A stretch of DNA of 64,000 nucleotides from Clostridiaceae bacterium (GTDB taxonomy: Bacteria; Bacillota; Clostridia; Saccharofermentanales; DTU023). A program made the translations under genes and the position numbers. The notes under the pieces were generated by a model, which worked only from the letters and a program-made list of their open reading frames with translations, had not been told where the DNA came from and did no database searches. Shown in pieces: positions 1-9,887 of this stretch (its first letter is position 1; each line of letters opens with the position of its first letter). Location of the stretch: positions 1 to 64,000 of the forward strand of contig DUOO01000022.1 of the NCBI GenBank assembly GCA_012838795.1, written 5' to 3'.

Positions 1-248
1 CAAAACATAAATGGGTTAAAGGTTTGGGCATCATTCCTTATTTACATTGTCCTCATTATGATGAGCCTGAAAGAGCAGGCTTTGATGAGTTCTATTCCGG
101 ACAGATAACAGATGCGATTGCAATAGAAAATCAAGTAGCGATTGTTTGGGATAATTATGAATTTTATGTAATTAAATCTAATCCTGTTAAAAATGCATAT
201 ATGTTTTCTTGGAGTGATACTGGTTTGAACAAAAAAGTTTTATTATAA
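1..248 (+). CDS. Peptidase E-like (family S51) protein, C-terminal part
   Basis: The reading frame is open from the left edge of the window and ends in TAA at 246-248, so only the last ~81 residues are present. The segment GLGIIPYLHCPHYDE near its start resembles the His-containing stretch of S51 dipeptidase E / type 1 glutamine amidotransferase-like proteins (Ser-His-Glu hydrolases that cleave Asp-X dipeptides). It is followed by a strand-rich tail (AIAIENQVAIVWDNYEFYVI) that fits the same fold. A TTG at 24 could act as a start, but codons upstream keep coding, so the gene most likely begins outside the window. The nucleophilic Ser region is not visible. Family assignment is moderate because only the C-terminus can be read. 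Confidence 0.55.
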   Translation, partial: KHKWVKGLGIIPYLHCPHYDEPERAGFDEFYSGQITDAIAIENQVAIVWDNYEFYVIKSNPVKNAYMFSWSDTGLNKKVLL

Positions 249-338
249 GACTTTTCACCCGGGAGGATCATTCTTCATAAGTGCACACTACTGTAAATAC
301 CAGAACAAAATATACCCCTCTCAGCCCGATACGTACAC

Positions 339-518
339 GGCAAAATCGGATTCTTATTACCCCGGAAGCTTCGTGCACTTATAATACAGCGACTGTCCGG
401 TAACGTATTAAAATGTATAATGAATGATAATTTTAAAGAAGATATAAAGACAACTTTTATGATAATGAAAGAATTTGCTGAGGTGTTTTGGTGGGAGAAA
501 TAGAGATATCAAAACTTT
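339..518 (+). repeat. Left copy of a diverged duplicated block (acetyltransferase leader)
   Basis: This stretch, which includes the acetyltransferase leader and first codons, matches 2499-2674. Near-identical islands include AAGCTTCGTGCACTT and a run of about 30 bases around 450-482 (caacttttatgataatg... versus caacttttatgacaata...). The match continues through the first codons of the acetyltransferase (GTGGGAGAAATAGAGATATC versus GTGGGGGAAAATAGAAATGTC with one gap). A second matching block follows the gene at 1004-1028 and corresponds to 2676-2700. The two copies are diverged, so the duplication is not recent. Confidence 0.6.
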
Positions 519-997
519 CGAAAAGATATGATGTAAGAAAACTTAATATAGAAGATGTAGAAATGATTTATTCATTTTGTAAAAGCAATACACAGTATTA
601 TGAACATTGCGGAAAAGATATTTCTATTAAATTGATAGAACATGATCTCAGAGTAGCCCCACCCGAAATTCCCATGGAACAAAAATATTACATCGGTTTT
701 TTTGACGAAGGTCTGTTGGTTGCTGTCATCGATTTAATAGCCGGATATCCAAATAATAACAGTGTTTTTATTGGCTTTTTCATGATGAATAAGGAATTGC
801 AAGGAGCCGGAATTGGCAGCAAGATCATTTCAGAAATGCTTAATTATTTGAAAAAGTTAGGATTCGAAAAATGCCAATTAGGTATTGATAAGACTAATCC
901 ACAATCTAATTATTTCTGGAGAAAAAACGGATTTGAAGTAATTAGAGAAGCAATGCAAGAAGAAGGCACGATTTTAGTTGCAGAGAAACAATTTTAA
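491..997 (+). CDS. GNAT family N-acetyltransferase
   Basis: A protein of about 168 residues with the GNAT layout: an N-terminal strand/helix region, a central strand (SVFIGFFMM), the acetyl-CoA pyrophosphate-binding loop QGAGIGSKI at about residues 105-113 (the Q/RxxGxG motif), and a C-terminal NYFWRKNGFEVI block typical of motif B. Such enzymes transfer an acetyl group from acetyl-CoA to an amine; the substrate cannot be told. The start is GTG 491, seven bases after GAGG at 480-483; TTG 488 is an in-frame alternative. The first codons and the 3' flank recur fused together at 2651-2700, which shows that a second copy once existed. Base composition is even lower in GC than the housekeeping genes nearby. 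Confidence 0.8.
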   Translation: MGEIEISKLSKRYDVRKLNIEDVEMIYSFCKSNTQYYEHCGKDISIKLIEHDLRVAPPEIPMEQKYYIGFFDEGLLVAVIDLIAGYPNNNSVFIGFFMMNKELQGAGIGSKIISEMLNYLKKLGFEKCQLGIDKTNPQSNYFWRKNGFEVIREAMQEEGTILVAEKQF

Positions 998-1153
998 TAT
1001 AAGTATTTTAAGGAAATCGAATGATGAATTAGATTTAAGGAAATTAGAACAAGATTTGGAGTTTAGATAGAAGAGCATTGCTTGAAAACATCCAATTTTT
1101 ATCCTGGATTTAGATGACAGAAAGCGTTATAAGAGGAATGAAATTAATCCAAC
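998..1153. other. Gap after the acetyltransferase, no supported gene
   Basis: Starts with the second block of the duplication (1004-1028, matching 2676-2700). Beyond that I see only short broken reading frames and no recognisable product. The next promoter begins at 1168, inside the following palindrome. Confidence 0.4.
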
Positions 1154-1196
1154 TATGCGTAAAACTTTTGAAAAATAAAAGTTTTACGCATATAAT
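1154..1196 (+). promoter_or_regulatory. Promoter embedded in a perfect 16-bp palindrome
   Basis: TATGCGTAAAACTTTT at 1154-1169 is perfectly inverted at 1177-1192 with a 7-base loop. A sigma-A type promoter overlaps it: TTGAAA at 1168-1173 lies in the loop, and TATAAT at 1191-1196 overlaps the right arm with an exact 17-base spacer. The ribosome binding site AAGGAGG (1202-1208) falls almost at the expected transcription start, so the leader would be very short. The overlap of palindrome and promoter suggests an operator for this ATPase gene, possibly autoregulatory (inference). A similar palindrome lies just after the gene. Confidence 0.65.
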
Positions 1197-1213
1197 GTGT
1201 TAAGGAGGTCGCT

Positions 1214-2434
1214 ATGTTTATTCAAAGAGAAAATCTGCTTAACACACTTATCCGTTATAGACATAAGGATTTGGTCAAAATCATAACCGGTGTCAGACGC
1301 TGCGGTAAATCAATCTTATTGAATGAACTGTTTTACCGCTATTTAGTTGATGATGGAGTCCCGGCTGACCATATCATAAAAATTGCCTTTGATATGAAAA
1401 AATGGGAAAACTTACGCAAGTCCGATAACTTGTATTCTTATCTACTCGGTCTATTTAAAGACGACAAGAAGTATTATCTTCTGCTTGATGAAATTCAAAT
1501 GGTTGAAAGGTTTGAGGAAGTTCTCAATGAAGTTCGCAGCGAATACAACACCGATATCTACGTAACGGGTTCAAATTCAAAGCTGCTTTCGAGTGATATC
1601 AACACAATATTTCGAGGAAGAGGTATAGAAATAAAATGTTTCCCTCTGTCTTTTCAAGAGTTTTATTCTTTTCGCAAAGGTGACAAAAGAGAAGCTTTAG
1701 ACGAATATATTTTATTCGGTTCTTTGCCGTATACTGTTACAGAGCCGGATGCGCCCGCTAAAAGAGATTATTTGGAGATGGTGGCAAACACTGTTATAAC
1801 GAGGGATATGATCGATCGTTACGATATACGAAATGAAGAAGTTTTCCGCGGGGTGATCCATGTTCTTTGCTCATCAATCGGCTCGGCGGTATCGGCGAAT
1901 AAAATAGCGAATACATTGCAAAGCAGCGGATACAAATCTGTTGATAATGAGACTGTGAGCCGTTATCTTAAACACGTAACGGATGCTTTTCTTTTTTACA
2001 AAGTCGAACGCTATGATCTCAAAGGAAGAGCATATCTCAAAACACAAAATAAGTATTATGTCTGTGATATGGGTCTTCGCAATGCACTGATTCAGTACCG
2101 TCAGCTTGAAGTTTCCCGATCGATAGAAAATATCGTCTATGTGGAACTCATAAGGCGAGGTTACATAGTTGATATAGGGAAAAATAGGAATGAAGAAATC
2201 GATTTCGTTGCAAGAGATGCAGAAGGGCGAAAAAATTATATTCAAGTCACTTACAGCATAGAGAATCCAAGTGTAAAAGAGAGAGAACTGTCCTCATTCC
2301 GCGGTCTGGATGACGGTTATAAAAAGATACTTATAACATTGGACAGAACACCATTTTCAAATCTTGAAAAAGGCTATCGCCTATTAACAATTTTAGATTT
2401 TTTGGAAAACGATGACTCTATCGAGAATGTATAA
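1214..2434 (+). CDS. AAA-type ATPase with DUF4143 C-terminus (first of two)
   Basis: 406 residues, the usual size of the AAA_14/DUF4143 family. Walker A is GVRRCGKS at residues 26-33 and Walker B is YLLLDEIQMV at about 89-98. A sensor-like strand follows (IYVTGSNSKLL). The C-terminal half has the DUF4143 pattern: a winged-helix region (NKIANTLQSSGYKSVDNETV), KYYVCDMGLR, then ENIVYVELIRRGY and the nuclease-like NEEIDFVARD. These proteins are widespread and often accessory; their biochemical role is unsettled. The ATG at 1214 has a strong AAGGAGG. The gene is bracketed by related palindromes at 1154-1192 and 2441-2479, and a paralogue lies at 3445. The paralogue shares layout and motifs but is clearly diverged, so this is not a recent duplication. 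Confidence 0.88.
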   Translation: MFIQRENLLNTLIRYRHKDLVKIITGVRRCGKSILLNELFYRYLVDDGVPADHIIKIAFDMKKWENLRKSDNLYSYLLGLFKDDKKYYLLLDEIQMVERFEEVLNEVRSEYNTDIYVTGSNSKLLSSDINTIFRGRGIEIKCFPLSFQEFYSFRKGDKREALDEYILFGSLPYTVTEPDAPAKRDYLEMVANTVITRDMIDRYDIRNEEVFRGVIHVLCSSIGSAVSANKIANTLQSSGYKSVDNETVSRYLKHVTDAFLFYKVERYDLKGRAYLKTQNKYYVCDMGLRNALIQYRQLEVSRSIENIVYVELIRRGYIVDIGKNRNEEIDFVARDAEGRKNYIQVTYSIENPSVKERELSSFRGLDDGYKKILITLDRTPFSNLEKGYRLLTILDFLENDDSIENV

Positions 2435-2440
2435 GGCAGT

Positions 2441-2479
2441 TATGCGTAAAACTTTAATATAAAATAAGTTTTACGTATA
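2441..2479 (+). repeat. Palindrome after the ATPase, matching the one before it
   Basis: TATGCGTAAAACTT (2441-2454) pairs with AAGTTTTACGTATA (2466-2479) across an 11-base loop, with one G-T wobble. The left arm is identical to the left arm of the palindrome at 1154. It starts seven bases after the ATPase stop codon. It lacks a U-tract, so it is a poor intrinsic terminator. The matching pair bracketing one gene may be regulatory or a mark of insertion. Confidence 0.5.
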
Positions 2480-2498
2480 TTGTTCCCTGTATGCATAT

Positions 2499-2700
2499 GG
2501 CAAAACCCGATTTTTACCCCCATCCCAAAAGCTTCGTGCACTTGTATGACAAGAGCTGACCTTTAACAAATAAAATATTTGATGACTTGAAACAAGAAAT
2601 AAAACAACTTTTATGACAATAAAAGAATTTGCTGAGATAATTTTTGTGGGGGAAAATAGAAATGTCAAAACTTTAGAATTTAAGGAAACAGAATGATGAA
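2499..2700 (+). pseudogene. Right copy of the duplicated block, with the acetyltransferase deleted
   Basis: 2499-2674 matches 339-518 (leader and first codons of the acetyltransferase). 2676-2700 matches 1004-1028 (the 3' flank of that gene). Almost the whole acetyltransferase body is missing between the two, leaving a 16-codon remnant (VGENRNVKTLEFKETE) that stops at 2694-2696. The TIGR04076 gene now begins within the last bases of the block. This reads as duplication followed by internal deletion and drift. Confidence 0.55.
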
Positions 2701-3010
2701 AAAAGTAAAGATTACAGTGAAGCGAATAGTAGTCCATCAGGATCTCATCGATGAGTATGAGAATCCGATTGAGAATGCCTGTAACTTAACAGAGGGACAG
2801 GTGTTTATCGCAAATGGATGGAGAAAACCGGAAGAAATATGTGACAGTGCCTGGGAGACGATGTCACCATTTGTAATGACTTTAGCTCATGGCGGAGAGG
2901 ATATCTACAATGGATGGATGAAGAACAAAAAATCTGCGATGGTTTCCTGCAATGACGGTTTTCGCCCAGTCAGTTTTCTCTTAGAAGCTTTGGACGAAGA
3001 CGCTGATTAA
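2693..3010 (+). CDS. TIGR04076 family protein
   Basis: 105 residues, recognised by the order of small conserved blocks: KKVKITVKRI at the start, a Cys in NACNLTEGQVF, the GWRKPEEICDSAWETM block, a middle ALxHGG-type segment (LAHGGEDIYNGWM), and the C-terminal VSCNDGFRPVSF. This matches the uncharacterised TIGR04076 family, whose members keep paired cysteines; no function is established. The start ATG 2693 (or ATG 2696) is preceded by AAGGAAACAG. The start sits at the end of the decayed acetyltransferase copy. No operon partner is evident. Confidence 0.75.
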   Translation: MMKKVKITVKRIVVHQDLIDEYENPIENACNLTEGQVFIANGWRKPEEICDSAWETMSPFVMTLAHGGEDIYNGWMKNKKSAMVSCNDGFRPVSFLLEALDEDAD

Positions 3011-3444
3011 GGTTAGGAAAAAGATTGTTGAGATAAAAAATGTAATTTGATGATGCCTGTTTTCATTGTTCATGAATATAAAGAATATCCGCACACAGAG
3101 ATACGGAAATTAAAACCTGAAGAAATTAAACGTTACATGAGTGAACGCTAAATTTTGGTTTGGCAATGAAAAAATTGCTGTTTCTGCTTGACCTCGGATT
3201 TGATAGGGAAGTTCCTGAAATTAAACAAAGTTTATACTTAATTGATAATCTTACGGATAATCGTTAAATATTTTCAGTTAAATGCAAGATAATGATTAAT
3301 TTGTGTCAATTTGCAGTTAAATGAAAATCATCGTATAATAGATTAAAATTAATCAAATTCTTTCAAATATTTAATCTAAGAATGAAAAGAAATACGTAAA
3401 TATGATTTTAGGTTAAGATATAGTTTTAAGATTTCAGGTTAAAA
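3011..3444. other. Gap with two short frames and a promoter, no supported gene
   Basis: Two 33-codon frames are present, at 3050-3151 (begins MMPVFIVHEYKEYPH) and 3166-3267 (begins MKKLLFLLDLGFD). Neither has a good ribosome binding site or a product I recognise, so they may be relics. The segments CAGTTAAATGCAAGATAATG and CAGTTAAATGAAAATCATCG form an imperfect direct repeat near 3277 and 3314. A promoter for the next gene is listed separately. Confidence 0.4.
3311..3339 (+). promoter_or_regulatory. Promoter of the second ATPase gene
   Basis: TTGCAG at 3311-3316 and a perfect TATAAT at 3334-3339 are separated by 17 bases. The start codon follows 105 bases later. Confidence 0.5.
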
Positions 3445-4683
3445 ATGGAGAATATAAAATCGAAAATTATTAATCGAGAACAAGGAATTAATTTTCTGAA
3501 ACGGTGGTGTAATCAACCGATTATTAAAGTTGTTTCAGGTGTTCGGAGATCGGGGAAATCGACATTGTTTGATATTTTCCGAACACAATTGTTGAATGAT
3601 GGTATTTCAGAAGAGCAAATTCAGACAATAAATTTTGAAGATATGAAAAACCATGAATTAACAGATCCGAAATTATTACATAAATATATTCTGGACAATA
3701 TAGTCGTTGATGCAATGAACTATATTTTTCTTGATGAAATTCAATATGTAGAAGAATTTGAGAAAGTCATTAATTCATTACTATTAATAAAAAATACCGA
3801 TCTTTATATAACAGGTTCAAATGCGTATTTTTTGCGTGGAGATTTGGCTACAAGATTAACCGGTCGTTATGTTGAATATAAATTATTGCCTTTATCATTT
3901 AAGGAATATTATGAATGGCACCGACAAAATACGGATATTCCGGATGCCGCAGAGAGCACGAAAAAAATATTGTTTGAAAAATATTTGCAGGGGACTTTTC
4001 CTTTTATATTGTTTTTAACTGAACGCAAACAAATTTTGGATTATTTACAAGGAATTTATTCAACAGTTGTCCTATATGATATAGTTGAAAGACTTTCAGT
4101 AAAAGATGTGAGACTACTGGAAAGATTAATTCAGACTTTATTCAGTTCAATAGGCAGTCCGGTTTCGATCAATAAACTAAAGAACACTATGGTCAGCAAA
4201 GGTTTCTCAATTTCAAACAACACAATTGATCGTTATCTTTCCGGGATTTTAGATAGTCTTATCATGTATGAAGCAAGAAGATTTGATATTAAAGACAAAG
4301 CTTTACTCGAAACTCAAGCGAAATATTATGCGGTAGATTTAGGCTTACGGAGTTTAATTTTACCTGATCATTTTCAAGACTATGGTCATATTATTGAAAA
4401 TGTTATTTATTTAGAACTATTACGACGAGGAAATGAAGTTTTTGTTGGCAAAACAAATAACTACGAAGTAGATTTTGTGTCTGTTAATTCGCAAAAAGAA
4501 ATTGAATACTACCAGGTAGCATTAACAACTTTGGATGAGGCAGTTTTAGCAAGGGAATTAAGATCATTACAAGCCATTGCTGATCAGTATCCTAAATATT
4601 TATTAACTTTAGATGATTATAATCAAGAAGCTAATTATGCCGGTATCAAAAAACTCAATATCATAAATTGGCTTTTGGGTTAA
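3445..4683 (+). CDS. AAA-type ATPase with DUF4143 C-terminus (second of two)
   Basis: 412 residues. Walker A is GVRRSGKST at residues 32-40, Walker B is YIFLDEIQYV at about 92-101, and the strand LYITGSNAYFL follows. The C-terminal DUF4143 part shows the winged-helix block (INKLKNTMVSKGFSISNNTI), KYYAVDLGLR, IENVIYLELLRRGNEV and NYEVDFVSVN. The layout is the same as the gene at 1214 but the sequences have diverged, so this is an old paralogue pair rather than a fresh duplication. The ribosome binding site is weak (TTCAGG then AAAA before ATG 3445). The gene stands alone between the accessory strip and the heat-shock operon. The cellular role is unknown, as for most of the family. Confidence 0.87.
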   Translation: MENIKSKIINREQGINFLKRWCNQPIIKVVSGVRRSGKSTLFDIFRTQLLNDGISEEQIQTINFEDMKNHELTDPKLLHKYILDNIVVDAMNYIFLDEIQYVEEFEKVINSLLLIKNTDLYITGSNAYFLRGDLATRLTGRYVEYKLLPLSFKEYYEWHRQNTDIPDAAESTKKILFEKYLQGTFPFILFLTERKQILDYLQGIYSTVVLYDIVERLSVKDVRLLERLIQTLFSSIGSPVSINKLKNTMVSKGFSISNNTIDRYLSGILDSLIMYEARRFDIKDKALLETQAKYYAVDLGLRSLILPDHFQDYGHIIENVIYLELLRRGNEVFVGKTNNYEVDFVSVNSQKEIEYYQVALTTLDEAVLARELRSLQAIADQYPKYLLTLDDYNQEANYAGIKKLNIINWLLG

Positions 4684-4751
4684 AACATTGTGTTGATATT
4701 AAGGTTTCACTTTTAGTTCAAATTTCTACATAATTCTTTACTTTCAATCAG

Positions 4752-4780
4752 TTGACACTAATAAACCAGGGTGATAAAGT
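4752..4780 (+). promoter_or_regulatory. Promoter of the hrcA-dnaK operon
   Basis: A perfect TTGACA at 4752-4757 is followed after 17 bases by TAAAGT at 4775-4780. The CIRCE operator begins five bases after the -10, in the standard position for HrcA repression. Confidence 0.65.
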
Positions 4781-4784
4781 TGTT

Positions 4785-4811
4785 TTGGCACTCGGAGTTA
4801 ACGAGTGCTAA
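4785..4811 (+). promoter_or_regulatory. CIRCE operator, HrcA binding site
   Basis: TTGGCACTC (4785-4793), nine bases, then GAGTGCTAA (4803-4811). This matches the CIRCE consensus TTAGCACTC-N9-GAGTGCTAA with one change (A to G at position 3 of the left arm). The repressor HrcA is encoded immediately downstream. Confidence 0.95.
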
Positions 4812-4878
4812 AATGTATATGAATTCTCATAATAAATGAGGGTCAAAATACGTATAACATTACCAAAAGGAGTAATTA

Positions 4879-6054
4879 TTGTTAACTGAACGCAAAAGAC
4901 AAATCTTAAGAGCGATTATCGATGATTATGTTATACATGCTGAACCTGTCGGTTCCAGGTATTTAGTTGATAAATACAAGCTGGGTGTAAGTTCGGCTAC
5001 AGTGCGGAATGAGATGAGTGAATTGGAGGAGTTGGGATATTTGGAAAAACCTCATACTTCTGCCGGCAGAGTACCTTCAGACAAAGGCTATCGAGCTTAT
5101 ATCGATTTACTTTTAGATTTAAAGCCTGTTTCACAAACTGATCAAGATAAAATTGAGAGTTTCTTCAATGATCACATGAATGAAGTAACTGATTTGGTGC
5201 GTCAATCGGCTAATGTGTTATCTGAGCAAACGAATTTTCCTTCTTTGGTTATTTCACCAAGATACAGTGATACCAGTTTGGAACAGATTAAGATATTGAT
5301 GATCGAACCCGGCAAAGCTCTGGTTGTTGTGGTTTTATCGCCGGGTATTGTTAAAGATCGGATGATCAGAATACCACATGAGATTAAACAAGATGATTTA
5401 CACTTAATCAGCAGAATTATAGAGCAGAAATTAAGCGGGCAAAAACTGGACCAAATTACTTTGATTACCATATCTGCGGCTGCAGAAGATGTGCCGGTAC
5501 CGGAAGCTCTGTTAAATCAGGTTTTGTTTGAAGCGTATGTTTCAATTAAGCAAGCAGAGAATATCGAATTGTATATTCAGGGTACTCATAGATTGCTTAA
5601 TCATCCGGAATTTCAAGAATTGACACTTGCCAGGAGTTTTTTGGATACGATACATCAAGAAGGTATTGTTGCCGGATATATGAGTGAATGGGAAAGCATG
5701 AATGCAGATCTGGAACTTACTGAAACTAATAATCCTGAAGAAATTGAACAATTAGAGAGAACCAGACGTGAACAACCTTATTTAAAAGAGAATCCCTCAT
5801 ATATGGTTAGAATAGGTCAGGAAATTACTTTGAAGGGTTTGGAAGAGTGCAGTTTCATAACTGCTGCTTATAAAATTACTAATAAAATTACCGGTCGAAT
5901 CGGAGTGATCGGTCCGAGAAGAATGGAATATGGCAATATTATTTCGCAAATAAATTTCATAAATTATACCTTGGATCAACAGATTATGGAACTGGCATCC
6001 GGTTATGATCGGAAGGAGGATATTAATGGCAAAGAAAAAGAAGAACAAGCTTGA
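4879..6054 (+). CDS. hrcA: Heat-inducible transcription repressor HrcA
   Basis: 391 residues; it represses the dnaK and groE operons by binding CIRCE. The N-terminal winged helix is clear: MLTERKRQILRAIIDDYV, then SSATVRNEMSELEELGYLEKPH, then TSAGRVPSDKGYRAY, the classic HrcA block. The middle GAF-like dimerisation region and the C-terminal IGVIGPRRMEYG motif are present. The start is TTG 4879, with AAAAGGAG at 4866-4873; no better in-frame start exists downstream near a ribosome binding site. It is the first gene of the operon, controlled by the CIRCE at 4785. Its 3' end overlaps grpE by 29 bases in another frame, which implies translational coupling. Confidence 0.97.
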   Translation: MLTERKRQILRAIIDDYVIHAEPVGSRYLVDKYKLGVSSATVRNEMSELEELGYLEKPHTSAGRVPSDKGYRAYIDLLLDLKPVSQTDQDKIESFFNDHMNEVTDLVRQSANVLSEQTNFPSLVISPRYSDTSLEQIKILMIEPGKALVVVVLSPGIVKDRMIRIPHEIKQDDLHLISRIIEQKLSGQKLDQITLITISAAAEDVPVPEALLNQVLFEAYVSIKQAENIELYIQGTHRLLNHPEFQELTLARSFLDTIHQEGIVAGYMSEWESMNADLELTETNNPEEIEQLERTRREQPYLKENPSYMVRIGQEITLKGLEECSFITAAYKITNKITGRIGVIGPRRMEYGNIISQINFINYTLDQQIMELASGYDRKEDINGKEKEEQA

Positions 6055-6625
6055 AACAGAAGACTTGAATCAAGAACAAACTGAATCTCCGGAAGATGTG
6101 AAAAATTCTGAAGAAACGTCTGCAAAAGCTGAGTCAGATGAAACAGATGTAACAGCCGAAACAGAAATAATAGCTGAAGAGACTAATCCGGAAGAAGAAT
6201 ATGCTGAATTAAACGATAGGTTTTTACGTTTAATAGCTGAATATGATAACTTCAGAAAACGCTCACAAAGAGAAAAAGATTCTTTGTACAGTGATTCAGT
6301 AGTTGATGTTTGTAAAGCTTGGTTACCGGTTTTGGATAATTTGGATCGTGCAATCGAGGCGGCTGAAAAATTCGTCAGTGATGAGAGCAAACAAATGGCT
6401 GAAGGCATGGAAATGGTCAGGCGCCAAGCTATAGAAGTTATGAGCGGACTTGGTGTCGATATGATGGATTGTTTAGGCGAAAAGTTTGATCCGGAATATC
6501 ATGAAGCGGTAGCTCATGTAGAAGATGACTCGTATGGTGAAGGCGAGATTATAGATGTTTTGCAAAAAGGTTATATTAAAGGTGATCGTGTGATCAGATA
6601 CGCTGTAGTCAGAGTGGCAAATTAA
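6026..6625 (+). CDS. grpE: Nucleotide exchange factor GrpE
   Basis: 199 residues. GrpE releases ADP from DnaK. A long acidic N-terminal region (Glu-rich, about residues 10-62) leads into the coiled coil with LIAEYDNFRKRSQREKD, then LPVLDNLDRAIEAAE, and the beta-wing with EKFDPEYHEAVAHV and the terminal GYIKGDRVIRYAVVRV. The start ATG 6026 lies six bases after GGAAGGAGG (6011-6019). An upstream in-frame ATG at 6005 has no ribosome binding site. It overlaps the end of hrcA. Length and motif order are normal for the family. Confidence 0.96.
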   Translation: MAKKKKNKLETEDLNQEQTESPEDVKNSEETSAKAESDETDVTAETEIIAEETNPEEEYAELNDRFLRLIAEYDNFRKRSQREKDSLYSDSVVDVCKAWLPVLDNLDRAIEAAEKFVSDESKQMAEGMEMVRRQAIEVMSGLGVDMMDCLGEKFDPEYHEAVAHVEDDSYGEGEIIDVLQKGYIKGDRVIRYAVVRVAN

Positions 6626-6658
6626 CTTTTTATAATAAATTGACAATAAATAATATGA

Positions 6659-8530
<1,872 letters not shown>

Positions 8531-8581
8531 TTCTGTCATAGTTAACAGATAAATGCTAAAATAAAAAATATTTACTGACTA

Positions 8582-8606
8582 CCCGCTGTTATTTATTGAT
8601 GGCGGG
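8582..8606 (+). other. Hairpin between dnaK and dnaJ
   Basis: CCCGC (8582-8586) pairs with GCGGG (8602-8606) across 15 bases, with no U-tract. It may be an mRNA processing or stability element that sets dnaJ levels; this is inference. Confidence 0.3.
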
Positions 8607-8645
8607 ATTCATCAATTAATCAGATTGTGAAGGAGGCTCTGAATA

Positions 8646-9821
8646 GTGTCGGATAAACGTGACTATTACGAAGTTTTAGGCGTACAGAGAGATGCTGATG
8701 AAAATACTATAAAAAGAGCTTTTTGGAAATTGGCAAAAAAATATCATCCGGATGTAAATCCGGATAATCCTGAAGCTGAACAAAAATTTAAAGAAGCCAA
8801 TGAAGCATATGAAGTTCTCAGTGACCAAGAAAAACGCCAGCGTTATGATCAATTTGGTCATGCAGGTGTTGACGGACAAGGATTTAGCGGTTCTTACAGC
8901 GGTGGCTTCGGCATAAATTTAGAAGACATTTTCAGTTCTATATTTGGTGATTTAGGTTTTGGCTTCAGTGGCAACAGTAGTCGCAGCGGGTATCGTCGTC
9001 AAGGACCTATTCCCGGAGCAAACTTACGTTATCGCATGAATTTGGATTTCATGGAAGCAGCTTTCGGTACGGACCGAGAAATAAAAATTCGTAAAGAAGA
9101 TTTGTGTAAGACCTGTAACGGATTCGGAACAAAAGATGGCAAAGAACCTCCTGTTTGTCATATTTGTAATGGGAGCGGCCAGGTAACCGGAGTTCAACAA
9201 ACCATTTTCGGTCAGGTGCGCACTTCGCAAACTTGTAATAATTGTCACGGTTCGGGACGTGCAATTGATGAACCTTGTCCGGATTGTATCGGCACAGGCA
9301 GAACAATGGTTACAAAACGGCTTAATGTAACTGTTCCTGCCGGAATTAATGAAAGAGAAATGCTGACGTTAAGCGGAGAAGGCGAGCCGGGAACTATGGG
9401 TGCACCGAACGGTGATTTATATATTGAAATTCATATCAAGCCACATGAGGTTTTTTCCAGACAAGGCAACACAACATTCTGTGTTGTTCCGGTTACCTTT
9501 GCTCAAGCTGCTCTCGGTCAAGAAATAGCAGTGCCGACAATTGACGGATCAATGCAGTTTAAATTAAAACCCGGTACACAACCTGGAGATATCTATACCA
9601 TCCATAATAAAGGCATTCCTTATATCAACCGGTATAACTCGCGTGGTGATCATAAGTTCCAGGTAGAACTTGAAGTACCGCATAATTTAAATAAAGAACA
9701 AGAAGAACTGCTGGAGAAATTTGAAGCCAGCATGAAAGAAGATAACTATAAAAAACGCAAAGGTTTTTTCAATACGATTAAAAAAATATTTACGGACTTT
9801 GATTCGAAAAAATCAAAATAA
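8646..9821 (+). CDS. dnaJ: Co-chaperone DnaJ
   Basis: 391 residues. The J domain is at residues 1-70 with the HPD motif in KKYHPDVNPDNPEA. A Gly/Phe-rich linker follows (GFSGSYSGGFGINLEDIFSS). The zinc-finger domain has four CxxCxGxG-type repeats: CKTCNGFG, CHICNGSG, CNNCHGSG and CPDCIGTG. The C-terminal substrate-binding domain follows. The start is GTG 8646 after AAGGAGG at 8631-8637. DnaJ delivers clients to DnaK and stimulates its ATPase. This is the last chaperone gene of the operon; prmA follows after 66 bases. Confidence 0.97.
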   Translation: MSDKRDYYEVLGVQRDADENTIKRAFWKLAKKYHPDVNPDNPEAEQKFKEANEAYEVLSDQEKRQRYDQFGHAGVDGQGFSGSYSGGFGINLEDIFSSIFGDLGFGFSGNSSRSGYRRQGPIPGANLRYRMNLDFMEAAFGTDREIKIRKEDLCKTCNGFGTKDGKEPPVCHICNGSGQVTGVQQTIFGQVRTSQTCNNCHGSGRAIDEPCPDCIGTGRTMVTKRLNVTVPAGINEREMLTLSGEGEPGTMGAPNGDLYIEIHIKPHEVFSRQGNTTFCVVPVTFAQAALGQEIAVPTIDGSMQFKLKPGTQPGDIYTIHNKGIPYINRYNSRGDHKFQVELEVPHNLNKEQEELLEKFEASMKEDNYKKRKGFFNTIKKIFTDFDSKKSK

Positions 9822-9887
9822 AACATTAATATTTATCACTGGTATTAAGAAAACAATATAACGAGTATAATATTTTCAGGAGAAGAG

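Noticed and set aside
1214-4683. Two DUF4143 ATPases as a recent tandem duplication
   Set aside because: Motifs and layout match, but sequence is too diverged for a recent copy; only the acetyltransferase leader block between them is clearly duplicated.
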